Shown here: piece by piece, positions 23,265 through 33,774 of the stretch | Layout of the letters: each line of letters opens with the position of its first letter | How positions within the stretch are numbered: the first letter of the stretch is position 1 | Assembly (NCBI GenBank): GCA_024220505.1 | Contig: JAKZZE010000017.1 | Coordinates: 434,001 to 498,000 of the forward strand | Direction of reading: 5' to 3' | Origin: Rhizopus arrhizus | Lineage: Eukaryota > Mucoromycota > Mucoromycetes > Mucorales > Rhizopodaceae | DNA length: 64,000 nucleotides | Made by a program: the position numbers and the translations under genes | The notes under the pieces: generated by a model | What the model was told of the DNA's origin: nothing | Database searches by the model: none | What the model saw: only the letters and a program-made list of their open reading frames with translations

Positions 23265-23818
23265 TTTTTATGATTAGAAAAAAAAAAAGCATTTTTTCAG
23301 TTCTTTAATGGTTTTTAAAATACCGCTAAAAAAGTAATAAAGTAAAGGATAAATTGTGTCAAAAAGCAAAAGAACAAGAAAAATATGGTTTTTGTAACGT
23401 CTTTATGTGAATGAAAACTAAATGAGGAAGCGGTTATTTTTAATTCAAAATATGTAGCACGAAAAATCTTTCCCATTTTGGTCAAAAAAAGGATCAACTT
23501 TCCAAATAGATCAAAGCTTCCGAGCGAACTTATCAAAGTAGTAAAATAATTGAAGCCATAATTTAGACAATATCAAATAAGCATGAGGTAGATACAGTAA
23601 ATGAAACTAAATGCTCAAAGCGCGTTGACAAATGGGTTGCTTTATTAAACATTTATTAAAGGTATGAACTCATTTAATTGTCAAAAAAAAAAAAAAGTGT
23701 GTTAAAAAAGGCTGTGCTTGAAAAAAAAAAAAGGTACAAATTGAATAAAATATTTTTTTGTTCATTTCTTTTTTCCCCTTAAATAAACTAGTAATACTTT
23801 ATATTCATTGCATTCCTT
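23265..23818. other. divergent promoter region between ligase and PQ-loop genes
   Basis: Both flanking genes point away from this AT-rich spacer, so it should contain both promoters. A- and T-tracts (23683-23696, 23720-23731) are the only marked features. A 73-codon minus frame here is low complexity. Confidence 0.5.
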
Positions 23819-24809
23819 ATGACAGATATAGCGAATATTTTATTATCTGTCGCTATGGTAGTTGCTCCTACTTTGGGGTATTTTGACCAAGTAACTAAAA
23901 TATATTTATCCTATCAAGTTTACTCATACATCCAAAGATTAGGATTATTTCTCAAAAAAAGACTAGTTTAGGCTTCAACTCGGCTACATGTGCTATTTTA
24001 TTATTTTCAAAGTAAATATATATATTTATATGTTATGCTTGTATTCATTATTACATTATTAGTATTTTACGTATTTTCTTTTGGTAAAAAGAAAAAAGGG
24101 AAAGCAGTAACAAAATTTCTAAATTACAAAAAATAGGCTCGGTAAAAGATTTGATGTGACATTATTATTTCAATCTATTGCAATGCTTACTGCTATGATA
24201 CTCTTATTATATACCGTCATTAAGTATAAACCTATCGTTCCTTTTAATCCACTCATCAGACAAAACTCAAATACCAGCTCTATTTCATCCTTGGACGATG
24301 ATGTGCTCAGTGTCGGACAACATATTGAATACAAATGGTATCAAAGATCCTTTTGGGCTTGGGATCATTTTTTGGATTATGTCAATTGTTTATTAGTCTA
24401 TATCACCTTTATCTCCATTCTCTACATCTTATTTCATCAACACTCTGAATTTATAGAAGCGCTTGGATTTTTAAGTTTGGGCATCGAAAGTACTTTGCCT
24501 GTACCTCAAATCTTAACAAATTTTAAACATAGAAACACAGACGGATTTAGTTGGTTAATTTTAGCAAGCTGGGTAATAAATATAATTAGGTGTATGTTTA
24601 TAAAAATGTATTGATTTCAAATATAGTTCTTGGGTGATGGCTTTAAAGCATTCTATTTCTTTTATACACAGTCACCTCTTCAATTCGTTATTTGCGCTAT
24701 TGTCCAGCTTTGTTTTGATACTGTCGTTGTCGTTCAGTTCATCATCTTCTCCTCTCCTACTTTGAAGAAATCTCTTGGTATTCGAGAACATTATGAACCT
24801 ATTGCATAA
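23819..24809 (+). CDS. PQ-loop repeat membrane protein (SLC66A2/ANY1 type)
   Basis: Five exons (23819-23890, 23938-24011, 24063-24083, 24137-24572, 24627-24809) give 261 residues. One exon is only 21 nt long. Two PQ-loops are visible: APTLGYFDQ with a following KKTSLGFNS in the first repeat, and STLPVPQILTNFKHRNTDGF in the second. There are about seven hydrophobic helices. The end contains IVQLCFDTVVVVQF. This family includes yeast ANY1/Cfs1 and human SLC66A2, endosomal/Golgi proteins that affect phospholipid asymmetry and flippase phenotypes, while other PQ-loop proteins export amino acids from lysosomes. Assignment to the SLC66A2/ANY1 branch is from overall pattern; the substrate is unknown. 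Confidence 0.85.
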
Positions 24810-25020
24810 TAATAAAAAATGGATTTGATGTGTGACATGTCAAAAAAAAAAGTGTATTACAAGAGATACATGTGGACTGTTGTCTAATACATTTTACTTA
24901 TTGTTTTTCTTTCTGCTGTAAACAATGGAATACAATTATTCCACTTCAATTTTACAGTCCTTTTTTCTTTAATAATATCAGTACTTAATTATCTATTCAA
25001 AAATTCTACTTAGCGCTTGG

Positions 25021-25627
25021 TTAATAAACAATTGACTGCCTACCAAAACCGTGCAAAAAATGCACCTTCAATTTCTTAAATGTACTTAGCTGGGCTTGAT
25101 CATATTTTTGAGCAATCGTTTTGATCATTGCTAACATCCCAAACATTACTTTATTATGATCAAAGCTAATCTTATTCAAATTATTACTGTCATATCCATT
25201 AGATAATTCAGCTAACAATATTTCTAAAATATGGCTATTTGTACAAATAATTTCATCTGCATTGTACTTATAACGTCTATCAACTAATCCCCCTTTTTTT
25301 AACTAAATTGGCATTGTTTTCAATTCAATTTCCTCAGGAATAAAACTGATATCAGTCTTCTTTTCATATATGTATTTAGCAAACATCTTTAGGCATTCAT
25401 CAGATATATAGCAGCGGTAAGTGGTTTCTGAATTTTTTATAGCTTCTTCTAAATGACTGTCATATATGTACTCGACTAATTCATGTTATAAATATTTAAT
25501 TAAGAAAATTATGCATCTTTTGTATCCTTATTCATACTTACAATATAGTACAAATACCGATAATCATTGCTTTTTCTTCTTTTGAGCCAGACACAACCAT
25601 GCGTAATTCTTTAATTTTTTGCTTCAT
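25021..25627 (-). pseudogene. relic of a Mucorales multicopy gene (locus C)
   Basis: A minus-strand reading gives a short exon-like piece (25545-25627, starting MKQKIKELRM). It is followed by 25021-25490, which includes EEAIKNSETTYRCYISDECL, then an in-frame TAG near 25304, then the well-conserved-looking FDHNKVMFGMLAMIKTIA and FKKLKVHFLHG before the stop. The pieces do not join in phase and the TAG interrupts the longest frame, so it is a pseudogene. Its helical C-terminus resembles proteins I associate with the same PD-(D/E)XK-like class, but no nuclease core is present here, so that link is weak. Confidence 0.45.
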
Positions 25628-26132
25628 ATTTTCATATTATTCCTAATATACTGGGATTAGTTTTCACTTATAGATTTTCTTTTTTAAAGTTATAGTATTC
25701 AATTACTTACTGCATCAGCTATATCCACTACATAATTGATAAAACAAAGGCTTAAGCTTTTACATACCAATGTACGGGATAGTTTTTCAATTTAATATAC
25801 TGTTACTTTGTTGATCTCTTGTAGGTTTACGTGTTAATTGGGTAAATTTTGCTGTAAAGCTTGATTTCAAGGTTAAGGTTGCCTTGTAAGTTGTTGTTTA
25901 ATATAGAATTTAAGCGGATGCTTGCTAAGTAGTGACTGCCAGATCTTATATGTAAGATCAATTGAGTTAAGTATAAAAATATAAAAGAGCTTGACTGATT
26001 TTTTTTATCCTTTGGCTGAATGGTTGATGTATATAATATTTTTTTTTTTGACATTTCTTATTTCTGCGACTATTATTATTTCTTTAACAATCCATGCCGG
26101 AGTTGTTTTGCGTTTCGCCCAAAAAGGGACTA
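25628..26132. other. AT-rich spacer
   Basis: No gene was recognised. A 75-codon minus frame (25827-26054) has unremarkable composition and no supporting splice context. Confidence 0.4.
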
Positions 26133-26144
26133 TTATTACAATAT

Positions 26145-26200
<56 letters not shown>

Positions 26201-26251
26201 TAATAAGTTATTTATTTATTTACAAATAAAGTCACTTATTACAATATAGTT
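26133..26251 (-). mobile_element. tiny 3'-end retroinsertion: poly(A) tail flanked by 16-bp target duplication
   Basis: The 16-mer ttattacaatatagtt occurs at 26133-26148 and again at 26236-26251. Between the copies lies a T tract (26147-26199, 53 T on the plus strand) followed by ~36 bp. Read on the minus strand this is a short 3' end containing AATAAATAAATAA and cttatt, then a long poly(A). This is the hallmark of target-primed reverse transcription of an extremely 5'-truncated RNA. Its terminus resembles that of the ORF1-like retrocopy at 42.9 kb. Confidence 0.8.
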
Positions 26252-26368
26252 CAGATGGTAAACAGTCTCTACGTCGTACCATTTTTCCGCATCAGATGAC
26301 ACCATGTTTCTCAGGATTGAGTATAAATCAAACTAAGTTGCATGTATATGGTCTACATGCAATTCTTT

Positions 26369-26952
26369 TTATCCGAATTGCGATAAATGTTGTGTATTCT
26401 TTGAACAACTAAGGAACCACTTCCACTCATTTAAGGTTTCTTCTTTCTCTTCTATTTTCTCATCGCTATCGTCAATATCAACTCTTCTGATTTTTTTAGG
26501 TAGTAGAAACACTACTTGAGCTTTCATCAACATCTTCATAAATCATTTTTCGTTTTTTTGCATTGCCTTCTTCATCTACTATTTGTTTTACTAAATTGAG
26601 CTCTGTGGTCAGGTTGATTCCAAGGGCTTGAAGCTTGAGTACTAAAATCGCTTGTTGGATAGTCCATAGTATCGTTGTCGGCTAGGCGGTGTTGGTGAGA
26701 CTCAGACTGTTCTTGGAGTTGTTGCAAGGTCAGACTACTACTGACGTGAATGTTGGTTTGAGTTTGGGTTTCAGGGACGGAGATGATATGGGAGTCGAGA
26801 TTTTCATCGGTAGTTGCAGGGGCCTGGCTGCAAAGTAGCTGTTCCATGTCGTAGGCCATTACTACATGGCTATAGTCAACATACTTGAAAAGTGGTTGAG
26901 TTGGGTTCAGGAAGCTATCTCCCTGCGATGGAATGTCGTGGCTTGATGTCAT
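26369..26952 (-). pseudogene. decayed hypothetical gene, polar Gln/Ser-rich
   Basis: The first frame (26572-26952, start MTSSHDIPSQGDSF) encodes a polar, Gln/Ser/Thr-rich region. A second frame, entered through a possible acceptor (gattttag, about 26640), continues LGINLTTELNLVKQIVDEEG, a basic KKRK and an acidic DVDESSSS block. A third frame picks up KIRRVDIDDSDEKIEEKEE and NEWKWFLSCSKN to a stop at 26369. The change from second to third frame needs one base and no adequate intron fits, so the gene is probably broken. The basic/acidic pattern suggests a nuclear protein; I do not recognise the family. A frame just upstream (26915-27106) may be its leader. Confidence 0.45.
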
Positions 26953-27604
26953 TTTTGATAGGTAATAGCTTTACGTTTTGTGGTAAATTCGAACAAAACA
27001 TCCCCAACCTGCAGAGGAGTAAGAGAGGATCAAGGTTTATTGTACGGTCCTCGAGTTGTTGGCTTGAGTCGAGATAGGTGTTGTAATGTTCTCTAGCAAT
27101 ACCCACTGAAATCGTCTATAGAAAATCAGTGTCCATTTTGAATCTCAGGTTGTCCAATAGAAAATTTCAATCATCTAATTTTAGGTATTTATTTCTTGGA
27201 TACGTGTAACCTTATTTCAAACTTTTAGGCGTCGGACTCTTTTTATTGAATTATGTAATGGTTTTTTAAAGGGTAAATTCATTGGTTATTAAAACGAAAG
27301 AATCACATGCATTATTTTACATGTTAATCTATTTTTCCTCATCATATAAAGTACAATGAGCTTTATTTTATCATGTCATTAATTAACACTATTAAATTTT
27401 AAAATTACGACTTTACTTTAAAGTGACTGTAAATCTATTCAACTTGTTTATCGGCCATTCAACTTACAGGATGAATAAAAAAGCCTTTGACTAAAGCTCA
27501 TTCCCACTCGGCAATTTAAATTTGTCATGATTTTTCCAAAAAATAAGTCTTAAATTGATTTCTTACTCCTTTATCACCTCTCTTCTTCTGCTATTTTACA
27601 AAAC
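26953..27604. other. intergenic region upstream of acyl-CoA oxidase
   Basis: The left ~160 bp have coding-like composition linked to the decayed gene (NVKLLPIKNDIKP on the minus strand). The rest is AT-rich and should hold the promoter of the acyl-CoA oxidase gene. Confidence 0.45.
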
Positions 27605-29979
27605 ATGTCTACATTTAATAATAACATAGCAACCAAGTTTCCCGATTTAAAGCCAAGAGGACCTGGTGGTGAAGCACTTTTAGAAGCTGAAAGAGCAAAA
27701 ACAAGCTTTGACGTCAAGTCATTATCTAAATTCATGTACACTGAGGAATGGCTTGACAAGATGTACAAGGTATTGAGAGTCATTGAAAATGAACCTGCTT
27801 TTGATAAGACCAATCGATATTATCAAAGCCGTGCTGATAAGATCAAGACCAGTTTATGGAAAGATAGACGTTTGATTGAAATTGCTAGGTAAAGAATAAC
27901 TAAAAATCAAAAGAAAAAGACGTTAATTGATTATTATATAGAGAACAAAATTGGGATGAACAAGAGCTTCAAATTGCAAACTTCCTTTTCGATCAATCCA
28001 CACCTGTAAGCTTTTTTTTTTAATCTGTATTTTTTGACAGCCCCGTGTAACAAGCATTGATAGTTTTCACTTCATTATGGTATGTTTATTCCTACTTTGC
28101 AAAGTCAGACAACTGATGAACAAAAGAAATTGTTCCTCGAACCTGCACTAAAGCATCAAATCATTGGTTGTTATGCTCAAACTGAGGTAAAAATGAGTTA
28201 AAATAGAAAGAAAGAAAAAAGGAGAAAGTTACTTACGCTATTTAAAGTTAGGACACGGTTCAAACGTTCAAGGGATTGAGACGACTGCAACTTATATTCC
28301 TGAAACAAATGAATTTGAACTTCACTCGCCTACCTTGACTTCCTCTAAATGGTGGATCGGTGGTCTTGGTAAAGCTGCTAATCATGCTATTGTCATGGCC
28401 CGTTTGATCACTGACGGCAAGGATTTGGGTCCTCATCCTTTCTGTGTTCAGATTCGTAGCTTTGAAGACCATACGCCTCTCAAAGGGGTGACTGTAGGTG
28501 ACATTGGACCTAAGTTTGGTTTCAATTCTGTTGATAATGGATTTATCATGTTTGATCATTACCGCATACCACATATTTCCTTCTTGGCCAAGTATTCACA
28601 AGTACAACCAGGCACTGGTGTTTACAGCAAGCCTCCAAATGCTAAGCTTTCTTATGGTACCATGGTTTACGTTCGTGCTAATATTGTTATGGGTAAAAAG
28701 GAGATGCATTTATGTATGTTTTGATTATTTATATATATTTAGGTGTAAGATATGCTCTTGCTAAGGCTACAACCATCGCAATTCGTTATTCAACTATTCG
28801 TCAACAATTCGTTGATGCTGCATCACCTAAAAAGTGGGACAACAAAGTGATTGAAACACCCGTTTTAGATTATACCATGCAACAATATCGTCTGTTACCC
28901 ATCGTTGCCTCTGCCTATGCTTGTTTCTTTACTGGAAGAGAAATGTTGCGTTTATATGATCTTAACCAAAAAGCAATGCAAAAAGGCAACTTTAATCTTT
29001 TGGCTGATCTTCATGCCAGTTCTTCGGGCCTCAAGAGTTTGACGACAACTATGGCTATTGAATCTATCGAAGACTGCAGACGGGCTTGTGGCGGTCATGG
29101 ATATAGTATGTTTTCTGGTTTAGGCCAGTTTTATCAAGATTATCTTCCTAATGTTACTGTAAGTCAAAATTACACACTATATACATAAAAAGACTAAAAG
29201 GATTTATATAGTGGGAAGGCGATAATTATATTTTAACTCAGCAAACTGCACGTTACTTACTCAAGACATTCCGTAATGTGGTTGCAGGAAAAGCTGAACC
29301 TTCAGAATACAACCACACTATTTCATATTTGACGCAGTACCTTCAAAATCCCACAGCTAAATGCCCTGTCACAAAACCCAGTGACTTTTTAAACCCTGAA
29401 TTGATCCTCTCCGCTTTTGGATTCCGTGCCGCTTACGGTATCGCCAAGGTCGCTGAAAAAATTGATCGAGAAGGTCGCAGTTGGAACTCGATGTTGGTCG
29501 AGATCAGTCGTATCTCCAGAGCTCACTGTCAATTCATCCTTGTCCGTAACTTTATCGTCACTCTCCAAAATGATCCTACACTTACTCAATCCGAACACAA
29601 GCCAATCAACAAAATTTTAAAGACTTTGGCTGCTCTCTTTGCACTTCACACCATGGAAAAGGAACTTTCCGATTTCTTGCTTTCTGGTTATATATCCTCC
29701 GAACAGTGTGCCATGTTGAAGGAACAAGTGATTTCACTGCTAGATGTTGTACGTCCTGATGCAGTGGCTCTTGTCGATGCCTTTGCATTACCTGATTATT
29801 ATCTTCACTCTGCTTTAGGTCGCTATGATGGTTGTGTCTATGAAGCCATGACAAAGATGGCAGAAGCAGAGCCTTTGAATCATACACTGGTTGTTGAAGG
29901 TTATGAAGAAAATATTAAACCTTTTGTTCATCAAGGAAAAGTATTTGCAAAGAAAGATGCAGCCTTTTCAAGATTATAA
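27605..29979 (+). CDS. peroxisomal acyl-CoA oxidase
   Basis: Seven exons (27605-27888, 27942-28005, 28041-28079, 28109-28186, 28248-28692, 28743-29158, 29212-29979) encode 697 residues, typical for the family. It oxidises acyl-CoA to trans-2-enoyl-CoA with FAD, passing electrons to O2 (H2O2), the first step of peroxisomal beta-oxidation. Landmarks are an N-terminal alpha domain, GCYAQTELGHGSNVQGIETT (FAD/substrate site), SSKWWIGGLG, RRACGGHGY with the likely catalytic Glu in WEGDN, and a second C-terminal alpha domain. It ends in SRL, a PTS1 peroxisomal import signal. The third intron would be only 29 nt (28080-28108). The SCP2 gene lies ~380 bp downstream on the same strand. Confidence 0.97.
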
Positions 29980-30355
29980 TAGAATCAGATTATTTATATA
30001 GATACATTGTGATATTACCATCCCCTCCTCTTTTTTTTTTATTATAATAAATTTTGATCTTACAAAATGACACTTATGCCATTTTTAGAGTATTTATCTT
30101 TATGCAATCACATAATAAAACAAATAGCGTAATGAACTTGATTATATAAAATCAAAGAAAAAATATGACTCTGCGTATATATGCGTGAGCTTATAAATAA
30201 AGTCTTTCACTGTTTAGTTGGAAATGATAGCATGCTGCTTGTAACAAACGAAAATGAAATAAATATGGTATTCACACGCTTTTTGTGTACTATCCAATGA
30301 TATAAAAGCACGCTGCTTTTTTTTTTTTTGTACTTTATATTTCAAAAATAAAGCA
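29980..30355. other. short intergenic region between the two peroxisomal genes
   Basis: It is AT-rich, with AATAAA-type signals after the oxidase, and a T-run (30318-30329) just before the next start codon. Confidence 0.5.
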
Positions 30356-31033
30356 ATGTCTCGACCAGAACTTGTATCAAGTCTTTTACTTCCTGAATTA
30401 GAACGACAATTAAAAGAAGATAAAAGCCTTTGGCCTAATATTAAAGGCTTCTTTATTGTCACTGTCACAAAAAATAAAAAGCCTAGGGCAAAATGGTACG
30501 TTTCCTGTTTATTTATTTCCTGTTTATTTTATCTTATACTTTGCTTATTTATATTATATATATATAAGGTATCTTTTATTCCAAGGTAAAGTTTGATATC
30601 CAACTTTCTAGCTTTTATTTATACCGTTTTATAGGGAATGAAATATCGCCTGTGATTACTTCAAGTGAAGAGGAAGCCCGCAAAGAAATGAAGGGAAAAG
30701 TTCGTACAGTTCAAGTTCAATTAGATGATTATGATTTAATTACCTTTATCACTGGGGGGTAAATCAAATGATACTTAATGCTCTTGTTTGACAGACTGTT
30801 GTGTAGGTTGACAGGTATAAAGGCTTATATGACAGGAAGAATCAAGGTAAAAGGAGATCTTTTATTAGCACAAAAGTTAGAAGAAGTATTTAAAAAGATG
30901 GGCGGTAGAGAGGTATGCACACATTTATCAGTAAAAATTAAGTCTTTAATCTAAAATATATATTTAGAGAGCCATGGACTTTATCAAACAAAATGAACCA
31001 GCTTTCACTACTATAGTTAAATCAAAATTATGA
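30356..31033 (+). CDS. SCP2 sterol-carrier domain protein, peroxisomal
   Basis: Five small exons (30356-30495, 30569-30585, 30635-30758, 30807-30912, 30968-31033) give 150 residues. The 17-nt second exon is unusually short but joins in phase. The SCP2 fold is indicated by IKGFFIVTVTKNKKP at the N-terminal strands, LDDYDLITFITGGLTG, then AYMTGRIKVKGDLLLAQKLE in the lipid-binding tunnel region. The protein ends KSKL, so the last three residues SKL are the canonical PTS1. SCP2 proteins bind fatty acyl-CoA and sterols and assist peroxisomal beta-oxidation, which fits the acyl-CoA oxidase gene immediately upstream. The length is close to single-domain fungal SCP2 proteins. Confidence 0.94.
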
Positions 31034-31183
31034 AATAAACATCTGTCACGTTACACTACACTTTTGTACCGCAGTTTGTTTATTCCGCAGTTTAACATAT
31101 TTGTACTCAAGACCGCAGTGGCTGTGAAGCTAACAAAGATTAAAAACGTCTAAAAAGAATATTTTCCTTTTTTTTTTACATCC

Positions 31184-31217
31184 TCATTTTTTTTTTTTTT
31201 TTTTTTTTTTTTTGATT
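31184..31217 (+). promoter_or_regulatory. poly(T) promoter tract
   Basis: An almost pure T run ends five bases before the ATG at 31218. Poly(dT) tracts directly upstream of starts are typical nucleosome-excluding promoter elements in AT-rich fungi; several genes here share this feature. Confidence 0.4.
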
Positions 31218-33629
31218 ATGCCTTCTTTTGCTGATTATCCTTCTGCTCTTCCTTACTTTGTAGAACTTCATAATAAGGATTTATTGGATGAGCTCGTTGC
31301 TGAGCTCAAAGGCCGGGATTGTGACATCCGTTCCTTACAAGTCAAGCTGAAAGGACAAGAAGAGGAAGAAGCACCAAGCCACCCTTTTATGGAAGCTTTT
31401 GAGGGCGTTGCCAATCTTTCTCTTACGGCCAATGGTGCTTCTACCAATGCCTCTACTAAAGATCCCTGTCTGGATTTGTATTACGCCAATAACCGTATGG
31501 TTGGTCAAAAGAATAAATGGTCTCTCTACGAAAAAGCTTGGGCTATGGATCCTGACCTCACTTTACACATCATCTTTTACACTCGGTCCATTCATCGTGG
31601 TAAAAGCGCTCTTGTTCCCTTTTGTGATGGCTTTTGTTGGTTACTTCAGCATCATCCTCGTACTGCTTTAGCTAATCTTCACGTCTTGGTGGATGGAACT
31701 ATTCGCACTAATGCTGCTTTTAAGGCTAAATTGAAAGAGGCAAAGAAGAAGGCTGAAGCTGAAGATGAAGGATGGGAAGTAACGGATAAGGAGGAAGAAA
31801 TAGAATTGTTGGAAAGACGAGATTTCAAGACACATGGTTATTGGAAAGATCTTTGTACTCTTTTGACAATTGCTGCTCAAGGCGAACTCGATGGTCCTGA
31901 GATGGATGAATACAAAGCCTTGCATTGGCCCCGATTGAAGAGAGACAAGGAAGCTAAGGCTACCACGCGTCGTGCTCGCAAGGATCGCTATTTGCTACGA
32001 AAGAAAATGCCAGAGACGGAGGCTAAGGACGATCGTCAGGCAGCACTCAGAAAATGCAGTGAGCTCAATGCTGCCAACAAGATCACTGCCAAGGAAAATC
32101 GTATGAAGATTTGTGAGGAACGAAATGAACAAGTCATAAGTTTATTGGAGAGTAACAAGACTTATCGTGCATTGCATTTCACTATCGCCAAGCTGTTTGC
32201 TGATCAGCTTAAGGTGGACATGACTCAGTTTCAAAAGAACAAGATTGCTCTCGAGCAAGGCACCTTGAGCGGAAGACACGCGTTGGGCTTTAACCTTAGT
32301 ATGGCCGCCAAGTGGGCACCTTCTTTGTATAATTCTCATGACAAGCACACATTTTTGGCCACATCCATTGCAGAAGTTTTGTTCCCTCCAGAGAGTTACC
32401 AACAGAGCGAAGAGTCTCGTGAGCATTATCTAAACAAGGTCAGAGATCTTTATCGTAAGCAGTATCTTGTACCACTTCGTAAGGCAATGGACTTGACTGA
32501 ACACTATATGGCTGAAGGCAAGTGGGGAAAAGTAGACTTTAGCCATATTCCTGCTGTCTGCTTTGAGAAAAGCATGCCTCGTTTCTTTTCTCATGATCCA
32601 GAATCTTTAATGGACTATTTAGATGAAGTTGCTAAAGGTACAAAGCAAGTTAGTGGCGAAACCCTTGCTCCTAATAACCTTGCTTACCGCGCTGCAAGAT
32701 TTGACGGAACAAAGAGCATAGAAAAGATCCTTCAAAAGGTCCCTGGTGCTGCGGCTCGACTTGCTGAAGCTGAAAAGAACTTAGTCAATGGTCAATGGAA
32801 TACTTTGATACAAGGTCTACGCGAAACATCTCAACTCGATGTTACTAAAAGTAATAACAAAAAAATTGATCTTGGCGAATGCATTGCGATATGTGATGTT
32901 TCTGGATCTATGTTTTCGGGGTTTGGTGCTGCAGACCAGGATTGTCCTTACTATGTTGCTATTGGCCTTTCTCTGGTAATCACCAACTTGGCTAAGCCTC
33001 CTTTCAATGGTGCTCTTATCACATTCTCTGCTCGACCTGAGCTCGCCAAGATAGATACCTCACTTCCCTTTAGTGATCAAGTCGAACAAGTCATGAAGAT
33101 CGATGCTGGTTATAATACAAACCTAAGAGCTGTCTTTACTGATGTTTTGTTACCCATGGCTGTTAAACACAATTTAAAGCAAGAAGACATGGTGAAGCGT
33201 TTGTTTATCTTTACTGATATGGAGTTTGACAGCGGCACAAGTGAAAATGATAGATTTGAAACTACTTTTGACTTTATTCAGCGAAAGTATGATGAAGCTG
33301 GTTATGAACTGCCTGAAATTGTCTGGTGGAATCTTAGCGGCGATAACACGTGTAGCGGTGACAATTTGAATGCTCCAGTTACAAAACATCAAGAAAAGAC
33401 ATCTTTGCTCTCTGGATTCTCTGCAAGTATGCTCAAGACTTTCTTGGATGGTGATGTTGATGATATTGAAGAAGAGAAAGACCAAGAGGTAAAAGATGAA
33501 GAAGATAAAGAAGATCAAGAGGATAAAGAAAGTAATGCAAAGTCAAACGAAAAAGAGCATGATCCATTGTCATTTGCTAAAAAGGCCGTTTACCATGAAA
33601 GCTTTAATGGCCTTGTAGTTATTGATTAA
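31218..33629 (+). CDS. DUF2828 protein (TROVE-like domain plus von Willebrand A-type domain)
   Basis: A single exon encodes 803 residues from the ATG at 31218; two codons upstream in the same frame begin with TTG and are not used. The N-terminal two thirds are helical, charged and TROVE-like, with KWSLYEKAWAMDPDLTLHII followed by TRSIHRGKSA near the start. The C-terminal part has a vWA MIDAS motif, DVSGSMFS at about residue 560, then hydrophobic strands (LVITNLAKPPFNGALITFSA) and LFIFTDMEFDSG. The tail is highly acidic, Asp/Glu/Lys repetitive (about 755-790). TROVE/vWA proteins such as Ro60 bind misfolded and Y RNAs; the DUF2828 branch is fungal, plant and protist and uncharacterised, so an RNA-binding role is only inferred. 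It is intronless, unlike its neighbours. Confidence 0.9.
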   Translation: MPSFADYPSALPYFVELHNKDLLDELVAELKGRDCDIRSLQVKLKGQEEEEAPSHPFMEAFEGVANLSLTANGASTNASTKDPCLDLYYANNRMVGQKNKWSLYEKAWAMDPDLTLHIIFYTRSIHRGKSALVPFCDGFCWLLQHHPRTALANLHVLVDGTIRTNAAFKAKLKEAKKKAEAEDEGWEVTDKEEEIELLERRDFKTHGYWKDLCTLLTIAAQGELDGPEMDEYKALHWPRLKRDKEAKATTRRARKDRYLLRKKMPETEAKDDRQAALRKCSELNAANKITAKENRMKICEERNEQVISLLESNKTYRALHFTIAKLFADQLKVDMTQFQKNKIALEQGTLSGRHALGFNLSMAAKWAPSLYNSHDKHTFLATSIAEVLFPPESYQQSEESREHYLNKVRDLYRKQYLVPLRKAMDLTEHYMAEGKWGKVDFSHIPAVCFEKSMPRFFSHDPESLMDYLDEVAKGTKQVSGETLAPNNLAYRAARFDGTKSIEKILQKVPGAAARLAEAEKNLVNGQWNTLIQGLRETSQLDVTKSNNKKIDLGECIAICDVSGSMFSGFGAADQDCPYYVAIGLSLVITNLAKPPFNGALITFSARPELAKIDTSLPFSDQVEQVMKIDAGYNTNLRAVFTDVLLPMAVKHNLKQEDMVKRLFIFTDMEFDSGTSENDRFETTFDFIQRKYDEAGYELPEIVWWNLSGDNTCSGDNLNAPVTKHQEKTSLLSGFSASMLKTFLDGDVDDIEEEKDQEVKDEEDKEDQEDKESNAKSNEKEHDPLSFAKKAVYHESFNGLVVID

Positions 33630-33683
33630 ACTGAAAGTGTATTTGTATATATAAAAGAAAAAATAAAACATTAATTTTGTACA

Positions 33684-33721
<38 letters not shown>

Positions 33722-33774
33722 AAAGTTTTATGTTCGTTATTTTCTTTGTTATCATTGCAATAAATATAGTGTTT
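33630..33774. repeat. poly(A) tract between convergent genes
   Basis: A run of about 28 A (33692-33719) lies between the two convergent stop codons. It is the only feature in this gap. Confidence 0.6.
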
